A stretch of DNA of 64,000 bases from Coccinella septempunctata. Lineage: Eukaryota; Arthropoda; Insecta; Coleoptera; Coccinellidae. Shown in pieces: positions 15,101-28,700 of the stretch (its first letter is position 1; every line of letters starts with the position of its first letter). The notes below the pieces were generated by a model. It worked only from the letters and a program-made list of their open reading frames with translations. It had not been told where the DNA came from and ran no database searches. The stretch covers positions 1,902,501-1,966,500 of the forward strand of contig NC_058196.1 of assembly GCF_907165205.1 (NCBI RefSeq), read 5' to 3'. A program made the position numbers and the translations under genes.

Positions 15101-17872
15101 TAAATAGGAGCGGGTAAACGGCGGTAGTAGAATTCACTCACTTAATATAGGACATGTGAATAGCAGCGGGTAAACGGTAGTAGAATCCACTCACTTAATA
15201 TAGGCGATGTAAATACGAGCGGGTAAACGGCGGTAGTAGAATTCACTCACTTAATATGGGACATGTAAATAGGAGCGGGTAAACGGCGGTAGTAGAATTC
15301 ACTCACTTAATATGGGACATGTAAATAGGAGCGGGTAAACGGCGGTAGTAGAATCCATTCACTTAATATGGGACATGTAAATAGGAGCAGGTAAACGGCG
15401 GTAGTAGAATTCACTCACCTAATATGGGACATGTAAATAGGAGCGGGTAAACGGCGGTAAAAGAATCAATTCACTTAATATGGGACATGTAAATAGGAGC
15501 GGGTAAACGGCGGTAGTAGACTTCACTCACTTAATATAGGACATGTAAATAGGAGCGGGTAAACGGCGAAGAATTCACTCACCTAATATGGGACATGTAA
15601 ATAGGAGCGGGTAAACGGCGGTAAAAGAATCAATTCACTTAATATGGGACATGTAAATAGGAGCGGGTAAACGGCGGTAGTAGAATTCACTCACTTAATA
15701 TAGGACATGTAAATAGGAGCGGTTAAACGGCTGTAGTAGAATTCACTCACTTAATATGGGACATGTAAATAGGAGCGGGTAAACGGCGGTAGTAGAATTC
15801 ACTCACTTAATATAGGACATGTAAATAGGAGCGGGTAAACGGCGGTAGTAGAATTCACTCACTTAATATGGAACATGTAAATAGGAGCGGGTAAACGGCG
15901 GTAGTAGAATTCACTCACTTAATATGGGACATGTAAATAGGAGCGGGTAAACGGCGGTAGTAGAATTCACTCACTTAATATAGGACATGTAAATAGGAGC
16001 GGGTAAACGGCGGTAGTAGAATCCAGTCACTTAATATGGGACATATAAATAGGAGCGGGTAAACGGCGGTAGTAGAATTCACTCACTTAATATAGGACAT
16101 GTAAATAGGAGCGGGTAAACGGCGGTAGTAGAATTCACTCACTTAATATAGGACATGTAAATAGGAGCGGGTAAACGGCGGTAGTAGAATTCACTCACTC
16201 AATATGAGACATGTAAATAGGAGCGGGTAAACGGCGGTAGTAGAATTCACTCACTTAATATAGGCGATGTAAATAGGAGCGGGTAAACGGCGGTAGTAGA
16301 ATTCACTCACTTAATATAGGCGATGTAAATAGGAGCGGGTAAACGGCGATAGTAGAATTCACTCACTTAATATAGGACATGAATATAGGAGCGGGTAAAC
16401 GGCGGTAGTAGAATTCACTCACTTAATATGGGACATGTAAATAGGAGCGGGTAAACGGCGGTAGTAGAATTCACTCACTTAATATGGGACATGTAAATAG
16501 GAGCGGGTAAACGGCGGTAGTAGAATTCACTCACTTAATATGGGACATGTAAATAGGAGCGGGTAAACGGCGGTAGTAGAATTCACTCACTTAATATGGG
16601 ACATGTAAATAGGAGCGGGTAAACGGCGGTAGTAGAATTCACTCACTTAATATGGGACATGTAAATAGGAGCGGGTGAACGGCGGTAGTAGAATTCACTC
16701 ACTTAATATAGGCGATGTAAATAGGAGCGGGTAAACGGCGGTAGTAGAATTCACTCACTTAATATAGGCGATGTAAATAGGAGCGGGTAAACGGCAGTAG
16801 TAGAATTCACTCACTTAATATGGGACATGTAAATAGGAGCGGGTAAACGGCGATAGTAGAATTCACTCACTTAATATAGGACATGTAAATAGGAGCGGGT
16901 AAACGGCGGTAGTAGAATCCACTCACTTAATATAGGACATGTAAATAGGAGCGGATAAACGGCGGTAGTAGAATTCACTCACTCAATATGAGACATGTAA
17001 ATAGGAGCGGGTAAACGGCGGTAGTAGAATTCACTCACTTAATATAGGCGATGTAAATAGGAGCGGGTAAACGGCGGTAGTAGAATTCACTCACTTAATA
17101 TAGGCGATGTAAATAGAAGCGGGTAAACGGCGGTAGTTGAATTCACTCACTTAATATGGGACATGTAAATACGAGCGGGTAAACGGCGGTAGTAGATTTC
17201 ACTCACTTAATATGGGACATGTAAATAGGAGCGGGTAAACGGCGGTAGTAGAATTCACTCACTTAATATAGGACATGTAAATAGCAGCGGGTAAACGGTA
17301 GTAGAATCCACTCACTTAATATAGGCGATGTAAATACGAGCAGGTAAACGGCGGTAGCAGAATTCACTCACTTAATATAGGACATGTAAATAGGAGCGGG
17401 TAAACGGCGGTAGTAGAATTCACTCACTTAATATGGGACATGTGAATAGGAGCGGGTAAACGGCGGTAGTAGAATTCACTCACTTAATATAGGACATGTA
17501 AATAGCAGCGGGTAAACGGTAGTAGAATCCACTCACTTAATATAGGCGATGTAAATAGGAGCGGGTAAACGGCGGTAGTAGAATTCACTCACTTAATATG
17601 GGACATGTAAATAGGAGCGGGTAAACGGCGGTAGTAGAATTCACTCACTTAATATGGGACATGTAAATAGGAGCTGGTAAACGGCGGTAGTAGAATTCAC
17701 TCACTTAATATGGGACATGTAAATAGGAGCGGGTAAACGGCGGTAGTAGAATTCACTCACTTAATATGGGACATGTAAATAGGAGCGGGTAAACGGCGGT
17801 AGTAGAATTCACTCACTTAATATAGGACAAGTGAATAGGGTCGGGTAAACGGCGGTAGTAGAATTCACTCAC

Positions 17873-20360
17873 TAAATATGGGACATGTAAATAGGAGCGG
17901 GTAAACGGCGGTAGAAGAATTCACTCACTAAATATGGGACATGTAAATAGGAGCGGGTAAACGGCGGTAGTAGAATTCACTCACTTAATATGGGACATGT
18001 AAATAGGAGCGGGTAAACGGCGGTAGTAGAATTCACTCACTTAATATGGGACATGTAAATAGGAGCGGGTAAACGGCGGTAGTAGAATTCACTCACTTAA
18101 TATGGGACATGTAAATAGGAGCGGGTAAACGGCGGCAGTAGAATTCACTCACTTAATATAGGACATGTAAATAGGAGCGGGTAAACGGCGGTAGTAGAAT
18201 TCACTCACTTAATATAGGACATGTAAATAGGAGCGGGTAAACGGCGGTAGTAGAATTCACTCACTTAATATAGGACATGTAAATAGGAGCGGGTAAACGA
18301 CGGTAGTAGAATTCACTCACTTAATATAGGACATGTAAATAGGAGCGTGTAAACGGTGGTAGTAGAATTTACTCACTTAATAAAGGCGATGTAAATAGGA
18401 GCGGGTAAACGGCGGTAGTAGAATTCACTCACTTAATATAGGCGATGTAAAAAGGAGCGGGTAAACGGCGGTAGTAGAATTCACTCACTTAATATAGGAC
18501 ATGTAAATAGCAGCGGGTAAACGGCGGTAGTAGAATTCACTCACTTAATATAGGACATGTAAATAGGAGCGGGTAAACGGCGGTAGTAGAATTCACTCAC
18601 TTAATATAGGACATGTAAATAGGAGCAGGTAAACGGCGGTAGTAGAATTCACTCACTTAATATGGGACATGTAAATAGGAGCGGGTAAACGGCGGTAGTA
18701 GAATTCACTCACTTAATATGGGACATGTAAATAGGAGCGGGTAAACGGCGGTAGTAGAATTCACTCACTTAATACAGGACATGTAAATAGCAGCGGGTAA
18801 ACGGTAGTAGAATCCACTCACTTAATATAGGCGATGTAAATAGGAGCGGGTAAACGGCGGTAGTAGAATTCACTCACTTAATATAGGACATGTAAATACG
18901 AGCGGGTAAACGGCGGTAGTAGAATTCACTCACTTAATATAGGACATGTAAATAGGAGCAGGTAAACGGCGGTAGTAGAATTCACTCACTTAATATAGGC
19001 GATGTAAATAGGAGCGGGTAAACGGCGGTAGTAGAATTAACTCACTTAATATAGGCGATGTAAATAGGAGCGGGATATAGGACATGTAAATACGAGCGGG
19101 TAAACGGCGGTAGTAGAATTCACTCACTTAATATAGGCGATGTAAATAGGAGCGGGTAAACGGCGGTAGTAGAATTCACTCACTTAATATAGGACATGTA
19201 AATACGAGCGGGTAAACGGCGGTAGTAGAATTCACTCACTTAATATTGGACATGTAAATAGGAGCGGGTAAACGGCGGTAGTAGAATCCATTCACTTAAT
19301 ATGGGACATGTAAATAGGAGCGGGTAAACGGCGGTAGTAGAATTCACTCACTTAATATGGGACATGTAAATACGAGCGGGTAAACGGCGGTAGTAGAATT
19401 CACTCACTTAATATGGGACATGTAAATAGGAGCGGGTAAACGGCGGTAGTAGAATTCACTCACTTAATATAGGACATGTAAATAGCAGCGGGTAAACGGT
19501 AGTAGAATCCACTCACTTAATATAGGCGATGTAAATACGAGCGGGTAAACGGCGGTAGTAGAATTCACTCACTTAATATGGGACATGTAAATAGGAGCGG
19601 GTAAACGGCGGTAGTAGAATTCACTCACTTAATATGGGACATGTAAATAGGAGCGGGTAAACGGCGGTAGTAGAATTCACTCACCTAATATGGGACATGT
19701 AAATAGGAGCGGGTAAACGGCGGTAAAAGAATCAATTCACTTAATATGGGACATGTAAATAGGAGCGGGTAAACGGCGGTAGTAGAATTCACTCACTTAA
19801 TATAGGACATGTAAATAGGAGCGGGTAAACGGCTGTAGTAGAATTCACTCACTTAATATGGGACATGTAAATAGGAGCGGGTAAACGGCGGTAGTAGAAT
19901 TCACTCACTTAATATAGGACATGTAAATAGGAGCGGGTAAACGGCGGTAGTAGAATTCACTCACTTAATATGGGACATGTAAATAGGAGCGGGTAAACGG
20001 CGGTAGTAGAATTCACTCACTTAATATGGGACATGTAAATAGGAGCGGGTAAACGGCGGTAGTAGAATCCACTCACTTAATATGGGACATGTAAATAGGA
20101 GCGGGTAAACGGCGGTAGTAGACTTCACTCACTTAATATAGGACATGTAAATAGGAGCGGGTAAACGGCGGTAGTAGAATTCACTCACTCAATATGAGAC
20201 ATGTAAATAGGAGCGGGTAAACGGCGGTAGTAGAATTCACTCACTTAATATAGGCGATGTAAATAGGAGCGGGTAAACGGCGGTAGTAGAATTCACTCAC
20301 TTAATATAGGCGATATAAATAGGAGCGGGTAAACGGCGGTAGTAGAATTCACTCACTTAA
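17873..20360 (+). repeat. Higher-order block, second copy of 8.2-kb-spaced duplication
   Basis: Counterpart of 9,591-12,190, with the same ordered markers (CTAAATATGGG, GGCGGCAG, GTGTAAACGGTGG, AATAAAGG, 26-bp monomer, TTGGACATG, CAATTC, GGCTGTAG, GTAGACTTC, CAATATGAGAC, GCGATATAAAT). One CTAAATATGGG monomer and one CGAGCGGG monomer fewer than the first copy. The same marker order returns after the retrotransposon at about 36.6 and 42.4 kb and, in shortened form, at 48.0 and 51.7 kb, so this is one member of a higher-order family. Confidence 0.8.
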
Positions 20361-22758
20361 TATAGGACATGTAAATAGGAGCGGGTAAACGGCGGTAGTA
20401 GAATCCACTCACTTAATATAGGACATGTAAATAGGAGCGGGTAAACGGCGGTAGTAGAATTCACTCACTCAATATGAGACATGTAAATAGGAGCGGGTAA
20501 ACGGCGGTAGTAGAATTCACTCACTTAATATAGGCGATGTAAATAGGAGCGGGTAAACGGCGGTAGTAGAAATCACACTTAATATAGGCGATGTAAATAG
20601 GAGCGGGTAAACGTCGGTAGTTGAATTCACTCACTTAATATGGGACATGTAAATAGGAGCGGGTAAACGGCGGTAGTAGAATCCACTCACTTAATATAGG
20701 ACATGTAAATAGGAGCGGGTAAACGGCGGTAGTAGAATTCACTCACTCAATATGAGACATGTAAATAGGAGCGGGTAAACGGCGGTAGTAGAATTCACTC
20801 ACTTAATATAGGCGATGTAAATAGGAGCGGGTAAACGGCGGTAGTAGAATTCACTCACTTAATATAGGCGATGTAAATAGGAGCGGGTAAACGTCGGTAG
20901 TTGAATTCACTCACTTAATATGGGACATGTAAATACGAGCGGGTAAACGGCGGTAGTAGAATTCACTCACTTAATATGGGACATGTAAATAGGAGCGGGT
21001 AAACGGCGGTAGTAGAATTCTCTCACTTAATATAGGACATGTAAATAGCAGCGGGTAAACGGTAGTAGAATCCACTCACTTAATATAGGCGATGTAAATA
21101 CGAGCGGGTAAACGGCGGTAGTAGAATTCACTCACTTAATATGGGACATGTAAATAGGAGCGGGTAAACGGCGGTAGTAGAATTCACTCACTTAATATGG
21201 GACATGTAAATAGGAGCGGGTAAACGGCGGTAGTAGAATCCATTCACTTAATATGGGACATGTAAATAGGAGCGGGTAAACGGCGGTAGTAGAATTCACT
21301 CACCTAATATGGGACATGTAAATAGGAGCGGGTAAACGGCGGTAAAAGAATCAATTCACTTAATATGGGACATGTAAATAGGAGCGGGTAAACGGCGGTA
21401 GTAGACTTCACTCACTTAATATAGGACATGTAAATAGGAGCGGGTAAACGGCGAAGAATTCACTCACCTAATATGGGACATGTAAATAGGAGCGGGTAAA
21501 CGGCGGTAAAAGAATCAATTCACTTAATATGGGACATGTAAATAGGAGCGGGTAAACGGCGGTAGTAGAATTCACTCACTTAATATAGGACATGTAAATA
21601 GGAGCGGTTAAACGGCTGTAGTAGAATTCACTCACTTAATATGGGACATGTAAATAGGAGCGGGTAAACGGCGGTAGTAGAATTCACTCACTTAATATAG
21701 GACATGTAAATAGGAGCGGGTAAACGGCGGTAGTAGAATTCACTCACTTAATATGGGACATGTAAATAGGAGCGGGTAAACGGCGGTAGTAGAATTCACT
21801 CACTTAATATGGGACATGTAAATAGGAGCGGGTAAACGGCGGTAGTAGAATCCACTCACTTAATATGGGACATGTAAATAGGAGCGGGTAAACGGCGGTA
21901 GTAGACTTCACTCACTTAATATAGGACATGTAAATAGGAGCGGGTAAACGGCGGTAGTAGAATTCACTCACTTAATATAGGACATGTAAATAGGAGCGGG
22001 TAAACGGCGGTAGTAGAATCCAGTCACTTAATATGGGACATATAAATAGGAGCGGGTAAACGGCGGTAGTAGAATTCACTCACTTAATATAGGACATGTA
22101 AATAGGAGCGGGTAAACGGCGGTAGTAGAATTCACTCACTTAATATAGGACATGTAAATAGGAGCGGGTAAACGGCGGTAGTAGAATTCACTCACTCAAT
22201 ATGAGACATGTAAATAGGAGCGGGTAAACGGCGGTAGTAGAATTCACTCACTTAATATAGGCGATGTAAATAGGAGCGGGTAAACGGCGGTAGTAGAATT
22301 CACTCACTTAATATAGGCGATGTAAATAGGAGCGGGTAAACGGCGATAGTAGAATTCACTCACTTAATATAGGACATGAATATAGGAGCGGGTAAACGGC
22401 GGTAGTAGAATTCACTCACTTAATATGTGACATGTAAATAGGAGCGGGTAAACGGCGGTAGTAGAATTCACTCACTTAATATGGGACATGTAAATAGGAG
22501 CGGGTAAACGGCGGTAGTAGAATTCACTCACTTAATATGGGACATGTAAATAGGAGCGGGTAAACGGCGGTAGTAGAATTCACTCACTTAATATAGGCGA
22601 TGTAAATAGGAGCGGGTAAACGGCGGTAGTAGAATTCACTCACTTAATATAGGCGATGTAAATAGGAGCGGGTAAACGGCGATAGTAGAATTCACTCACT
22701 TAATATAGGACATGAATATAGGAGCGGGTAAACGGCGGTAGTAGAATTCACTCACTTA

Positions 22759-25700
22759 ATATGGGACATGTAAATAGGAGCGGGTAAACGGCGGTAGTAG
22801 AATTCACTCACTTAATATGGGACATGTAAATAGGAGCGGGTAAACGGCGGTAGTAGAATTCACTCACTTAATATGGGACATGTAAATAGGAGCGGGTAAA
22901 CGGCGGTAGTAGAATTCACTCACTTAATATGGGACATGTAAATAGGAGCGGGTAAACGGCGGTAGTAGAATTCACTCACTTAATATGGGACATGTAAATA
23001 GGAGCGGGTAAACGGCGGTAGTAGAATTCACTCACTTAATATGGGACATGTAAATAGGAGCGGGTAAACGGCGGTAGTAGAATCCACTCACTTAATATGG
23101 GACATGTAAATAGGAGCGGGTAAACGGCGGTAGTAGAATTCACTCACTTAATATGGGACATGTAAATAGGAGCGGGTAAACGGCGGTAGTAGAATTCACT
23201 CACTTAATATGGGACATGTAAATAGGAGCGGGTAAACGGCGGTAGTAGAATTCACTCACTTAATATGGGACATGTAAATAGGAGCGGGTAAACGGCGGTA
23301 GTAGAATTCACTCACTTAATATGGGACATGTAAATAGGAGCGGGTAAACGGCGGTAGTAGAATTCACTCACTTAATATCGGACATGTGAATAGGGTCGGG
23401 TAAACGGCGGTAGTAGAATTCACTCACTTAATATCGGACATGTGAATAGGGTCGGGTAAACGGCGGTAGTAGAATTCACTCACTTAATATCGGACATGTG
23501 AATAGGGTCGGGTAAACGGCGGTAGTAGAATTCACTCACTAAATATGGGACATGTAAATAGGAGCGGGTAAACGGCGGTAGTAGAATTCACTCACTAAAT
23601 ATGGGACATGTAAATAGGAGCGGGTAAACGGCGGTAGAAGAATTCACTCACTAAATATGGGACATGTAAATAGGAGCGGGTAAACGGCGGTAGTAGAATT
23701 CACTCACTTAATATGGGACATGTAAATAGGAGCGGGTAAACGGCGGTAGTAGAATTCACTCACTTAATATGGGACATGTAAATAGGAGCGGGTAAACGGC
23801 GGTAGTAGAATTCACTCACTTAATATGGGACATGTAAATAGGAGCGGGTAAACGGCGGCAGTAGAATTCACTCACTTAATATAGGACATGTAAATAGGAG
23901 CGGGTAAACGGCGGTAGTAGAATTCACTCACTTAATATAGGCGATGTAAATAGGAGCGGGTAAACGGCGGTAGTAGAATTCACTCACTTAATATAGGCGA
24001 TGTAAAAAGGAGCGGGTAAACGGCGGTAGTAGAATTCACTCACTTAATATAGGCGATGTAAAAAGGAGCGGGTAAACGGCGGTAGTAGAATTCACTCACT
24101 TAATATGGGACATGTAAATAGGAGCGGGTAAACGGCGGTAGTAGAATTCACTCACTTAATATAGGACATGTAAATAGGAGCGGGTAAACGGCGGTAGTAG
24201 AATTCACTCACAAAATATGGGACATGTAAATAGGAGCGGGTAAACGGCGGTAGTAGAATTCACTCACTTAATATAGGACATGTAAATAGGAGCGGGTAAA
24301 CGGCGGTAGTAGAATTCACTCACTTAATATGGGACATGTAAATAGGAGCGGGTAAACGGCGGTAGTAGAATTCACTCACTTAATATAGGACATGTAAATA
24401 GCAGCGGGTAAACGGTAGTAGAATCCACTCACTTAATATAGGCGATGTAAATAGGAGCGGGTAAACGGCGGTAGTAGAATTCACTCACTTAATATGGGAC
24501 ATGTAAATAGGAGCGGGTAAACGGCGGTAGTAGAATTCACTAACTTAATATGGGACATGTAAATAGGAGCGGGTAAACGGCGGTAGTAGAATTCACTCAC
24601 TTAATATGGGACATGTAAATAGGAGCGGGTAAACGGCGGTAGTAGAATTCACTCACTTAATATGGGACATGTAAATAGGAGCGGGTAAACGGCGGTAGTA
24701 GAATTCACTCACTAAATATGGGACATGTAAATAGGAGCGGGTAAACGGCGGTAGAAGAATTCACTCACTAAATATGGGACATGTAAATAGGAGCGGGTAA
24801 ACGGCGGTAGTAGAATTCACTCACTTAATATTGGACATGTAAATAGGAGCGGGTAAACGGCGGCAGTAGAATTCACTCACTTAATATAGGACATGTAAAT
24901 AGGAGCGGGTAAACGGTGGTAGTAGAATTCACTCACTTAATATAGGCGATGTAAATAGGAGCGGGTAAACGGCGGTAGTAGAATTCACTCACTTAATATA
25001 GGCGATGTAAATAGGAGCGGGTAAACGGCGGTAGTAGAATTCACTCACTTAATATAGGCGATGTAAAAAGGAGCGGGTAAACGGCGGTAGTAGAATTCAC
25101 TCACTTAATATAGGCGATGTAAATAGGAGCGGGTAAACGGCGGTAGTAGAATTCACTCACTGAATATAGGACATGTAGATACGAGCGGGTAAACGGCGGT
25201 AGAAGAATTCACTCACTTAATATGGGACATGTAAATAGGAGCGGGTAAACGGCGGTAGTAGAATTCACTCACTTAATATAGGACATGTAAATAGCAGCGG
25301 GTAAACGGCGGTAGTAGAATTCACTCACTTAATATAGGACATGTAAATAGGAGCGGGTAAACGGCGGTAGTAGAATTCACTCACTTAATATAGGACATGT
25401 AAATAGGAGCGGGTAAACGGCGGTAGTAGAATTCACTCACTTAATATGGGACATGTAAATAGGAGCGGGTAAACGGCGGTAGTAGAATTCACTCACTTAA
25501 TATGGGACATGTAAATGGGAGCGGGTAAACGGCGGTAGTAGAATCCACTCACTTAATATAGGACATGTAAATAGCAGCGGGTAAACGGCGGTAGTAGAAT
25601 CCACTCACTTAATATAGGACATGTAAATAGGAGCGGGTAAACGGCGGTAGTAGAATTCACTCACTTAATATAGGACATGTAAATACGAGCGGGTAAACGG

Positions 25701-28700
25701 CGGTAGTAGAATTCACTCACTTAATATAGGCGATGTAAATAGGAGCGGGTAAACGGCGGTAGTAGAATTCACTCACTTAATATAGGACATGTAAATACGA
25801 GCGGGTAAACGGCGGTAGTAGAATTCACTCACTTAATATTGGACATGTAAATAGGAGCGGGTAAACGGCGGTAGTAGAATCCTTTCACTTAATATGGGAC
25901 ATGTAAATAGGAGCGGGTAAACGGCGGTAGTAGAATTCGTTCACTGAATATAGGACATGTAGATACGAGCGGGTAAACGGCGGTAGAAGAATTCACTCAC
26001 TTAATATGGGACATGTAAATAGGAGCGGGTAAACGGCGGTAGTAGAATTCACTCACTTAATATAGGACATGTAAATAGGAGCGGGGGTAAACGGCGGTAG
26101 TAGAATTCACTCACTTAATATGGGACATGTAAATAGGAGCGGGTAAACGGCGGTAGTAGAATTCACTCACTCAATATGGGACATGTAAATAGGAGCGGGT
26201 AAACGGCGGTAGTAGAATTCACTCACTTAATATAGGACATGTAAATAGCAGCGGGTAAACGGTAGTAGAATCCACTCACTTAATATAGGCGATGTAAATA
26301 GGAGCGGGTAAACGGCGGTAGTAGAATTCACTCACTTAATATAGGCGATGTAAATAGGAGCGGGTAAACGGCGGTAGTAGAATTAACTCACTTTATATAG
26401 GCGATGTAAATAGGAGCGGGATATAGGACATGTAAATACGAGCGGGTAAACGGCGGTAGTAGAATTCACTCACTTAATATAGGCGATGTAAGTAGGAGCG
26501 GGTAAACGGCGGTAGTAGAATTCACTCACTTAATATAGGACATGTAAATACGAGCGGGTAAACGGCGGTAGTAGAATTCACTCACTTAATATTGGACATG
26601 TAAATAGGAGCGGGTAAACGGCGGTAGTAGAATCCATTCACTTAATATGGGACATGTAAATAGGAGCGGGTAAACGGCGGTAGTAGAATTCACTCACTTA
26701 ATATGGGACATGTAAATACGAGCGGGTAAACGGCGGTAGTAGAATTCACTCACTTAATATGGGACATGTAAATAGGAGCGGGTAAACGGCGGTAGTAGAA
26801 TTCACTCACTTAATATGGGACATGTAAATAGGAGCGGGTAAACGGCGGTAGCAGAATTCACTCACTTAATATAGGACATGTAAATAGCAGCGGGTAAACG
26901 GTAGTAGAATCCACTCACTTAATATAGGCGATGTAAATAGGATCGGGTAAACGGCGGTAGTAGAATCCATTCACTTAATATGGGACATGTAAATAGGAGC
27001 GGGTAAACGGCGGTAGTAGAATTCACTCACTGAATATAGGACATGTAGATACGAGCGGGTAAACGGCGGTAGAAGAATTCACTCACTTAATATGGGACAT
27101 GTAAATAGGAGCGGGTAAACGGCGGTAGTAGAATTCACTCACTTAATATAGGACATGTAAATAGGAGCGGGTAAACGGCGGTAGTAGAATTCACTCACTT
27201 AATATAGGACATGTAAATAGGAGCGGGTAAACGGCGGTAGTAGAATTCACTCACTTAATATGGGACATGTAAATAGGAGCGGGTAAACGGCGGTAGTAGA
27301 ATTCACTCACTTAATATGGGACATGTAAATAGGAGCGGGTAAACGGCGGTAGTAGAATTCACTCACTTAATATAGGACATGTAAATAGCAGCGGGTAAAC
27401 GGTAGTAGAATCCACTCACTTAATATAGGCGATGTAAATAGGAGCGGGTAAACGGCGGTAGTAGAATTCACTCACTTAATATAGGACATGTAAATACGAG
27501 CGGGTAAACGGCGGTAGTAGAATTCACTCACTTAATATAGGACATGTAAATAGGAGCGGGTAAACGGCGGTAGTAGAATTCACTCACTTAATATGGGACA
27601 TGTAAATAGGAGCGGGTAAACGGCGGTAGTAGAATTCACTCACTTAATATGGGACATGTAAATAGGAGCGGGTAAACGGCGGTAGTAGAATTCACTCACT
27701 TAATATGGGACATGTAAATAGGAGCGGGTAAACGGCGGTAGTAGAATTCACTCACTTAATATGGGACATGTAAATAGGAGCGGGTAAACGGCGGTAGTAG
27801 AATTCACTCACTTAATATAGGCGATGTAAATAGGAGCGGGTAAACGGCGGTAGTAGAATTAACTCACTTTATATAGGCGATGTAAATAGGAGCGGGATAT
27901 AGGACATGTAAATACGAGCGGGTAAACGGCGGTAGTAGAATTCACTCACTTAATATAGGCGATGTAAGTAGGAGCGGGTAAACGGCGGTAGTAGAATTCA
28001 CTCACTTAATATAGGACATGTAAATACGAGCGGGTAAACGGCGGTAGTAGAATTCACTCACTTAATATTGGACATGTAAATAGGAGCGGGTAAACGGCGG
28101 TAGTAGAATCCATTCACTTAATATGGGACATGTAAATAGGAGCGGGTAAACGGCGGTAGTAGAATTCACTCACTTAATATGGGACATGTAAATACGAGCG
28201 GGTAAACGGCGGTAGTAGAATTCACTCACTTAATATGGGACATGTAAATAGGAGCGGGTAAACGGCGGTAGTAGAATTCACTCACTTAATATAGGACATG
28301 TAAATAGCAGCGGGTAAACGGTAGTAGAATCCACTCACTTAATATAGGCGATGTAAATACGAGCGGGTAAACGGCGGTAGTAGAATTCACTCACTTAATA
28401 TAGGACATGTAAATAGGAGCGGGTAAACGGCGGTAGTAGAATTCACTCACTTAATATAGGACATGTAAATAGGAGCGGGTAAACGGCGGTAGTAGAATTC
28501 ACTCACTTAATATAGGCGATGTAAATAGGAGCGGGTAAACGGCGGTAGTAGAATTCACTCACTTAATATGGGACATGTAAATAGGAGCGGGTAAACGGCG
28601 GTAGTAGAATTCACTCACTTAATATGGGACATGTAAATAGGAGCGGGTAAACGGCGGTAGTAGAATTCACTCACTTAATATGGGACATGTAAATAGGAGC

